Assembly (NCBI GenBank): GCA_013042795.1
Contig: JABDPK010000220.1
Coordinates: 1-27,118 of the forward strand
Direction: 5' to 3'
DNA length: 27,118 nt
Origin: Saprospiraceae bacterium
GTDB lineage: Bacteria; Bacteroidota; Bacteroidia; Chitinophagales; Saprospiraceae
The notes under the pieces were generated by a model that did not search any database, had not been told where the DNA came from, and saw only the letters and a program-made list of their open reading frames with translations. Made by a program: the position numbers and the translations under genes. Positions 22,456 through 27,118 of the stretch are shown here, in pieces (the first letter of the stretch is position 1; each line of letters opens with the position of its first letter).

Positions 22456-22971
22456 TCAATTCAGGGAAATAAAACAACCTACTGGTTGCTTTGACGGCAG
22501 AGGTTCATAATTTCCATCTTGTATCCTTTCAAGGACATCCTTTAATTCGTGATTGGTTATGACACGTCGTTTTCTACCGACACGATAATAGCTGTTATCA
22601 ATTCTTCCCTTGTAAATGATCTTTTTCTCTGACTCATTATAGACAACGACTTCAGGGGTCATCCGTACTTCAAATTTCCTGGTAAGTGTTTGAAAATATT
22701 CATACTTAAGCGGGAAAGGAATATCGTATTCATCCTTGAATTTCGTAATCGTCTCTATGGAAGAATGTCTGTTTGGGAATAAACCTGTAAAGGAAATATT
22801 ATGGTCATTGTAACCTTCATATAAATTTCTGAGCAGTGGTGTATAGTACTGGCAAATTCTGCATTCTTCAGCCATGAATATATACACTGTGACAGAATCA
22901 ATATCTTGTTCTGATCTTAAATGATCAGTTGCTACAAATAAGCTGATGAACAGGATTAGGATTTTCGGCAC
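22456..22971 (-). CDS. Secreted thioredoxin-fold (redoxin-like) protein, GTG start
   Basis: The reading frame has no upstream ATG after the in-frame stop; GTG at 22971 gives a signal peptide (I-L-I-L-F-I-S-L-F-V-A-T). The domain begins V-T-V-Y-I-F-M-A-E-E-C37-R-I-C40-Q-Y-Y-T-P, with the CxxC active site, and has a likely cis-Pro in M-T-P-E-V-V-V-Y. The C-terminal part (G-R-I-D-N-S-Y-Y, V-L-E-R-I-Q-D-G, P-S-K-Q-P-V-G-C-F-I) matches the ending of secreted AhpC/TSA-like redoxins, often found with cytochrome c proteins. A periplasmic disulphide or peroxide function is likely; the partner is unknown. It lies 100 bp downstream of folC on the same strand. Confidence 0.82.
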   Translation of the reverse strand: MPKILILFISLFVATDHLRSEQDIDSVTVYIFMAEECRICQYYTPLLRNLYEGYNDHNISFTGLFPNRHSSIETITKFKDEYDIPFPLKYEYFQTLTRKFEVRMTPEVVVYNESEKKIIYKGRIDNSYYRVGRKRRVITNHELKDVLERIQDGNYEPLPSKQPVGCFISLN

Positions 22972-23071
22972 GAAAAATAATTAATAAGATAAAATACAAA
23001 AACTTATATGGAACCTGGCTAAGATATCAAATACATTCATCCTAACCACGGTAAGGTATTGTATAAGATAC

Positions 23072-24307
23072 TTAAGCGACTTCCGCTACTGTAAAAATGC
23101 TTCCTGTGACAAGTACAAGATCCTTCTTTTTCGCTTTTTTCCTGGCTGCACCCAAGGCTGATGAAATACTTTTATAGCATTTTCCAAATAGCCCTTCCAT
23201 AGCTGCCTTTTCCTGGAGTTCTTCCTTTTTCATAGCTCTTGGAATTTTCGCTTCACTGAAATAATATCTGGCACTGCCTGGTAAGAGTTTTAATACCGGT
23301 TGAATATCCTTATCAAAAACCATTGCCAGTACAATGTGGAGTGTTTCGAAGTCTTCATTTGAAATTGCATTGAATAGAGCTTGTATACCTTCCCGGTTAT
23401 GCGCACTGTCGATGATTGTCCTGGGTTTCGATTTTATTATTTTATATCTCCCGGTGAATGCCCATTTAGTCAATCCGTCTGTCCATGCTGTCCTGATTTG
23501 TTTCTTTGAAGGGACGCAATCCAATTCTTCCAAACATGCCAGGGTTGTTTTCATATTTTCAAGCTGATAATCCGGAAACATAGCTGATACTTTAGCTGGA
23601 ATCCTGGTATTGTATTCATCCGCATATTTCAATGGAGATTGCATTTTTCTAGCGACGCTTTTGAAGACTGAACTCGTTTCCTTTTGTCGGCGGCCGATTA
23701 TAACCGGGATTTTCTTCTTAATGATCCCTGCTTTTTCTCTTGCTATTTTTTCCAGGGTATTACCAAGAAAATTTGTGTGGTCCATCCCGATATTGGTAAT
23801 AACAGATAATTCCGGGGTAATAATATTCGTCGAATCAAGCCTTCCTCCCAAACCTGTTTCTATTATGGCGATATCAACTTTTTCTCTACTGAAATAATCA
23901 AAAGCCATTGCAACTGTTATTTCAAAAAAAGAAGGTTTGAACTCAGACTGGAAAACACCTTTTTCGATCAGTTCATTTACAAAATAGCGTACAGCGCTTT
24001 TAGATATTTTCCTGGCATCAACACGAATACGTTCCCTGTAGGATTTATAATGCGGTGAAGTATAAAGACCTACTTTCAATCCCATTTCATGCAGAAGTGT
24101 AGCCAGAAAAAAAGAAGTTGATCCTTTACCATTTGTTCCTGCAATATGGATAGATTTGAATGTAGAATGAGGGTGGCCTGCAATTGAGGACAGATATTTT
24201 ATATTGGTGAGATCTTTTTTCATCGCCTTTGGGCCTATTCTTTGGAACATAGGTAATTGTCTGAACAAAAAGGCTTCTACATCTGTATATTTTTTGATCT
24301 TCTTCAT
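23072..24307 (-). CDS. folC: Folylpolyglutamate synthase / dihydrofolate synthase FolC
   Basis: FolC adds glutamate to dihydropteroate and to folates with ATP. The start is ATG 24307 (M-K-K-I-K-K-Y-T-D), giving 411 residues; the longer frame begins with TTG inside the neighbouring gene. Visible Mur-ligase family motifs: P-loop A-G-T-N-G-K-G-S-T (56-64), Y-T-S-P-H in the omega loop, E-T-G-L-G-G-R-L-D-S-T-N, G-M-D-H-T-N-F-L-G-N-T-L, K-A-G-I-I-K, and D-S-A-H-N in the C-terminal glutamate-ligase domain. All key residues seem present. Its promoter must lie within the lycopene cyclase gene, as only 20 bp separate the two divergent starts. Confidence 0.96.
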   Translation of the reverse strand: MKKIKKYTDVEAFLFRQLPMFQRIGPKAMKKDLTNIKYLSSIAGHPHSTFKSIHIAGTNGKGSTSFFLATLLHEMGLKVGLYTSPHYKSYRERIRVDARKISKSAVRYFVNELIEKGVFQSEFKPSFFEITVAMAFDYFSREKVDIAIIETGLGGRLDSTNIITPELSVITNIGMDHTNFLGNTLEKIAREKAGIIKKKIPVIIGRRQKETSSVFKSVARKMQSPLKYADEYNTRIPAKVSAMFPDYQLENMKTTLACLEELDCVPSKKQIRTAWTDGLTKWAFTGRYKIIKSKPRTIIDSAHNREGIQALFNAISNEDFETLHIVLAMVFDKDIQPVLKLLPGSARYYFSEAKIPRAMKKEELQEKAAMEGLFGKCYKSISSALGAARKKAKKKDLVLVTGSIFTVAEVA

Positions 24308-24327
24308 CTGCACAATGACACAAATAA

Positions 24328-25476
24328 ATGTCAAAAAAATATGATTACATAATTGCTGGCGCAGGATTGGCCGGATTAAGTCTTGCCTACAGGATCAGGA
24401 AAGAAAAAAAACTTGATGGCCTGCGTATTCTTTTACTGGACAGAGATCAAAAAAACAAGAATGACAGGACCTGGTGTTTCTGGAGCCAGAGAACAGACGT
24501 CTTTGATCACCTCATCCATAAAAGGTGGCCCAAAATCAGGTTTGCCTCCCAAAATCTGAACAAAAGCTATTCTATTTCGCCCTATGATTACAGGATGATA
24601 AGGGGTATAGATTTTTATACGCACTGCTTTGATTTCCTGACCCAGTGTCCAAACACATTTTTTATAAATGACACCATTGAAAACATTGAGCAATCAAAAA
24701 ATTCGGTGACTGTCAATTGTAGTGGGCAGGAATTTGAATGTGATTACCTATTTAAAAGTTACCCCGAGCCATTTGATACAAATAAGAATCATTTTGTTTG
24801 GCAACATTTTAAAGGTTGGTTCATAGAAACAGCTAACGATTCTTTTGATACTAATGAAGCTACATTCATGGATTTCAGGGTCCGGCAGGAAGATGAAACA
24901 CGATTTTTCTATGTTTTGCCGACGACTGAAAAAAAGGCATTGATAGAGCTGGCTGTGTTCTCAAAAGAAATACCAGATCCTTCATTTTATGATCCATTTC
25001 TCAAAGAATACATTGAAAAGACGTTGGGAATCCAATCATATAGTATCAATGAGGTCGAATTGGGAGCTATTCCAATGACCAATCAAAAGTTCAGTCAAAA
25101 TAAGGCATCGAGAATTATAAATACCGGTACCAATGCCGGACAGGTAAAACCATCGAGCGGCTTTGCTTTTATCAGGATACAAAGAGAAATGCAGCGGCTT
25201 TTTGAATATATCAGAGACAATAAAGTTGATCAATATTTAGCTGAATCCGGGAGGTACCAGTTCTATGACAGTATTTTTCTCAATAGCATACTTACCGGTA
25301 AAACGACCGGTGAAACTGTATTTGAAAAACTATTTAATAAGATTAGCCCTCAAAATATATTCAGATTCCTCGACGAGGAAGGGGGGTTCATTAATGATTT
25401 AAAAATATTTACAGCACCACCTACAGTTCCTTTTATACATGCGTTTTTTGAAGAGTTGCTAAATAAGATAAAATGA
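24328..25476 (+). CDS. crtY: Lycopene beta-cyclase (CrtY type)
   Basis: The enzyme cyclises the ends of lycopene to beta-ionone rings, giving beta-carotene, at the membrane. The 382-residue length is typical of bacterial CrtY. The N-terminal dinucleotide-binding motif is I-I-A-G-A-G-L-A-G-L-S-L-A. Further CrtY signatures are N-D-R-T-W-C-F-W, Q-H-F-K-G-W-F-I-E-T, A-T-F-M-D-F-R-V, F-F-Y-V-L-P-T, G-A-I-P-M-T, and G-Q-V-K-P-S-S-G-F-A-F. No other carotenoid gene (crtB, crtI, crtZ) is in the window, so the pathway genes must lie elsewhere. The stop overlaps the start of the acetyltransferase gene by an ATGA, which implies coupled translation. Confidence 0.95.
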   Translation: MSKKYDYIIAGAGLAGLSLAYRIRKEKKLDGLRILLLDRDQKNKNDRTWCFWSQRTDVFDHLIHKRWPKIRFASQNLNKSYSISPYDYRMIRGIDFYTHCFDFLTQCPNTFFINDTIENIEQSKNSVTVNCSGQEFECDYLFKSYPEPFDTNKNHFVWQHFKGWFIETANDSFDTNEATFMDFRVRQEDETRFFYVLPTTEKKALIELAVFSKEIPDPSFYDPFLKEYIEKTLGIQSYSINEVELGAIPMTNQKFSQNKASRIINTGTNAGQVKPSSGFAFIRIQREMQRLFEYIRDNKVDQYLAESGRYQFYDSIFLNSILTGKTTGETVFEKLFNKISPQNIFRFLDEEGGFINDLKIFTAPPTVPFIHAFFEELLNKIK

Positions 25477-25991
25477 TGCTCGAAACCAAAAGACTTATCA
25501 TGCGTCCATTTCAAATCGAAGATGCACCATCTCTTTTTAAATTAAATTCAGATCCTGATGTCATGAAGTATACTGGTGACATTTATTTTAAATCGATTGA
25601 AGAAACCAGGGAAAAGATCTCAGAATATGACCAGTATAAAAAATATAAAATGGGTAGATTTTCAACGATAAGAAAAAAAGATGGTGCCTACCTGGGTTGG
25701 TGTGGATTAAAACTGGGTGAGGATAACCTAGTTGATCTTGGTTATCGTTTTATGAAAGAATACTGGGGCCTCGGATATGCAACAGAATCTTCTCAAGCCA
25801 GTCTAAAATACGGGTTCATGGATCTACAAATAGATGAGATTGTGGCACGTGCAATGCCAGAAAATACTGCTTCAATAAAGGTGATGGAAAAGCTGGGCAT
25901 GCATCACCGTGGACAATATTATGATGAAGGTATCCTTGTCGAGTTATATTTTTTAAGTCGGGATGAATATGTTTCAAAATATATACAATGA
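25473..25991 (+). CDS. GNAT N-acetyltransferase (RimJ/RimL-like)
   Basis: A 172-residue acetyl-CoA-dependent acyltransferase of the Acetyltransf_3 type. It opens with the usual E-T-K-R-L-I-M-R-P-F, has W-C-G-L-K-L and L-G-Y-R-F-M-K-E-Y-W-G-L-G-Y-A-T-E (the acetyl-CoA-binding motif, seen as G-L-G-Y-A), and ends N-T-A-S-I-K-V-M-E-K-L-G-M, typical of the family. The target may be a protein N-terminus or a small molecule. Two adjacent ATGs (25473 and 25476) could start it; both overlap or touch the crtY stop. No direct link to carotenoids is evident. Confidence 0.93.
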   Translation: MMLETKRLIMRPFQIEDAPSLFKLNSDPDVMKYTGDIYFKSIEETREKISEYDQYKKYKMGRFSTIRKKDGAYLGWCGLKLGEDNLVDLGYRFMKEYWGLGYATESSQASLKYGFMDLQIDEIVARAMPENTASIKVMEKLGMHHRGQYYDEGILVELYFLSRDEYVSKYIQ

Positions 25992-26029
25992 TTTAACCTT
26001 GTTAAAGTATTTATATTTCTGAATTGTCC

Positions 26030-26037
26030 TACTTTTG
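26030..26037 (+). promoter_or_regulatory. -7 promoter element directly before a start codon
   Basis: TACTTTTG matches TAnnTTTG exactly and ends 8 bases before the ATG at 26046. If used, the transcript would begin only a few bases upstream of the ATG, giving an almost leaderless mRNA. No good TTTG -33 element lies at the normal spacing. Confidence 0.45.
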
Positions 26038-26045
26038 CCGGACTT

Positions 26046-27118
26046 ATGAAAGAGCAAAAAAACAGGTGTGTTTTCTATCTTATAGACGGTGCCCGCCCGG
26101 ATATTCTTAGTCGTTTGATCGATGAAGGACATTTGCCAAATATCCAAAAGCATATGATTGAGGAAGGGTCTTTTGTCAAAGGTACAACCTGCTTTCCTAG
26201 TACAACCGGACCGGCATATCTTCCTTTTCTGACAGGTAAATTTCCTGGAGATCATGATATTACGGGTATCCGCTGGTTTGACAAAGAGCAATATTTTAAA
26301 GGAAGATGGAATCGTAATTCCATGAGAAGTTATTGTGGCTATGAGGCCAAATATTTTAACGATGACATGAATCCTGATTATCCATCTCTATTTGAAAGAT
26401 ATAGTGAGAGTTATAATATCTATAATATGGTAACGAAGGGTGTCCCTGAAGACCATGACCTGACGAAAGAAGGAAAATCAAAATTGTACTTCGATGCCCA
26501 CTTCAAGCACATTCACCATCTTGTGGATGAAAAAGGACATGCAAAACTGATGAGTGCTGCTGAAAAGGACTTTACATTCATTTTTGCCGTATTCCCAAGT
26601 ATTGACTGGGACTCTCACACGTATCATTTTGAAGATGAAAAAACAATTGAAGCATATAAACTTGTAGATCAGAGCCTGGGAGAATTTATACAAAAACTCA
26701 AAGTTGAAAACAAGTATGATGAAACTTTGATCGTCATGGCGAGTGATCATGGATTAACGTCAACGCACACGCATCTTGATTTAGGTAAATTTTTCAGAAA
26801 GAATGGATACCGTGTCCTGGAATATCCTACGATTGCAAGTATATTTCCTAAAGTAGCTGTTTTTATTTCAGGTAATTCTTTTGCTACCCTGACTTTTCTG
26901 GATAGAAAAGAATTGTATAACAGTGAAGAACTCATGAATAAACATGGACAGGTCATAAATAAATTACTCAGGGACCCCGCCATAGATTTTATAGTTATGA
27001 GAAAGGATGATCAATGTATTTCGGTCATCAATGAGGATGGGGAAGCACATATCCTCCTGGAGAATGGTAAAATGAAATATGTTCCTGTCTCCGCAAATCC
27101 TTTCAAGCTGGAGTATTC
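26046..27118 (+). CDS. Alkaline-phosphatase-superfamily phosphodiesterase/nucleotide pyrophosphatase (3' truncated by window edge)
   Basis: An open frame runs from ATG 26046 to the window end (357 codons). It matches the type I phosphodiesterase/NPP branch of the alkaline phosphatase superfamily. Metal ligands and nucleophile are visible: D14 in L-I-D14-G-A-R-P-D, T54 in S-T-T54-G-P-A-Y-L-P-F-L-T-G (the nucleophile by alignment with the NPP T-F-P-N motif), S-I-D-W-D-S-H-T, A-S-D-H-G, and a later His in T-H-T-H-L. It should hydrolyse a phosphodiester or phosphonate bond, with the substrate unknown. There is no signal peptide, so it appears cytoplasmic, unlike many secreted NPPs. An overlapping opposite-strand frame at 25974-26291 is a shadow. 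Confidence 0.9.
   Translation, partial: MKEQKNRCVFYLIDGARPDILSRLIDEGHLPNIQKHMIEEGSFVKGTTCFPSTTGPAYLPFLTGKFPGDHDITGIRWFDKEQYFKGRWNRNSMRSYCGYEAKYFNDDMNPDYPSLFERYSESYNIYNMVTKGVPEDHDLTKEGKSKLYFDAHFKHIHHLVDEKGHAKLMSAAEKDFTFIFAVFPSIDWDSHTYHFEDEKTIEAYKLVDQSLGEFIQKLKVENKYDETLIVMASDHGLTSTHTHLDLGKFFRKNGYRVLEYPTIASIFPKVAVFISGNSFATLTFLDRKELYNSEELMNKHGQVINKLLRDPAIDFIVMRKDDQCISVINEDGEAHILLENGKMKYVPVSANPFKLEY

Noticed and set aside
25974..26291. Minus-strand 105-aa open frame
   Set aside because: It is antisense to the start of the phosphodiesterase gene, whose catalytic motifs are clear.

Overview
The window is a 27.1 kb AT-rich stretch of chromosome, almost certainly from a Bacteroidota bacterium, probably near Saprospiria (the narrower placement is inference). 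Evidence: a DUF3127 protein, a DUF4105/Lnb-type lipoprotein N-acyltransferase candidate, a CarboxypepD_reg-like secreted protein, a CrtY-type lycopene cyclase, weak Shine-Dalgarno sequences, and two perfect TAnnTTTG -7 promoter elements. No rRNA, tRNA, CRISPR array, transposase or prophage was recognised; it reads as core chromosome with one unusual intergenic island.

Layout. 1-8.9 kb: the 3' end of metG, two small membrane/secreted proteins on the minus strand, the Lnb-like protein, the ATP-dependent protease Lon, then a run of small plus-strand genes (CarboxypepD_reg-like protein, zinc-finger protein, thioredoxin-fold lipoprotein, secreted helical protein, DUF3127 protein, secreted Trp-rich protein). 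8.9-16.7 kb: a tightly packed minus-strand array transcribed from 16730 towards 8903. In transcription order it holds a two-TM coiled-coil protein resembling PspA/ESCRT-III, a substrate-binding protein fused to a C-terminal OmpA peptidoglycan-binding domain, an ABC permease with extra C-terminal membrane segments, an ABC ATPase, a MeaB GTPase, an M23 peptidase and a Bcp peroxiredoxin. 16.7-17.9 kb: a 1.1 kb intergenic island with two similar minus-strand terminators, each preceded by the same block, several inverted repeats, a small ORF with aberrant codon use and a degenerate direct repeat. 17.9-27.1 kb: a helical-repeat/TPR-like protein, a secreted DUF4412-like protein, a coiled-coil protein, a hotdog thioesterase with a YihY/BrkB membrane protein, a secreted thioredoxin-fold protein, FolC, a lycopene cyclase with a GNAT acetyltransferase, and the 5' part of an alkaline-phosphatase-superfamily enzyme running off the end.

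The most interesting unit is the array at 12183-16730. An importer-type ABC transporter has its binding domain tethered to the inner membrane by an N-terminal anchor and apparently to the cell wall by an OmpA domain. It is encoded with a membrane-anchored coiled-coil protein of PspA-like layout. I read it as a candidate envelope sensing/stress or membrane-remodelling module rather than an ordinary nutrient importer; that is inference. A second coiled-coil protein at 20346-21014 may be a partner.

Gene packing is extreme. Three of the four convergent junctions place both stop codons in one 6-bp palindrome (TGATCA twice, TCATGA once). folC and the lycopene cyclase start only 20 bp apart on opposite strands.
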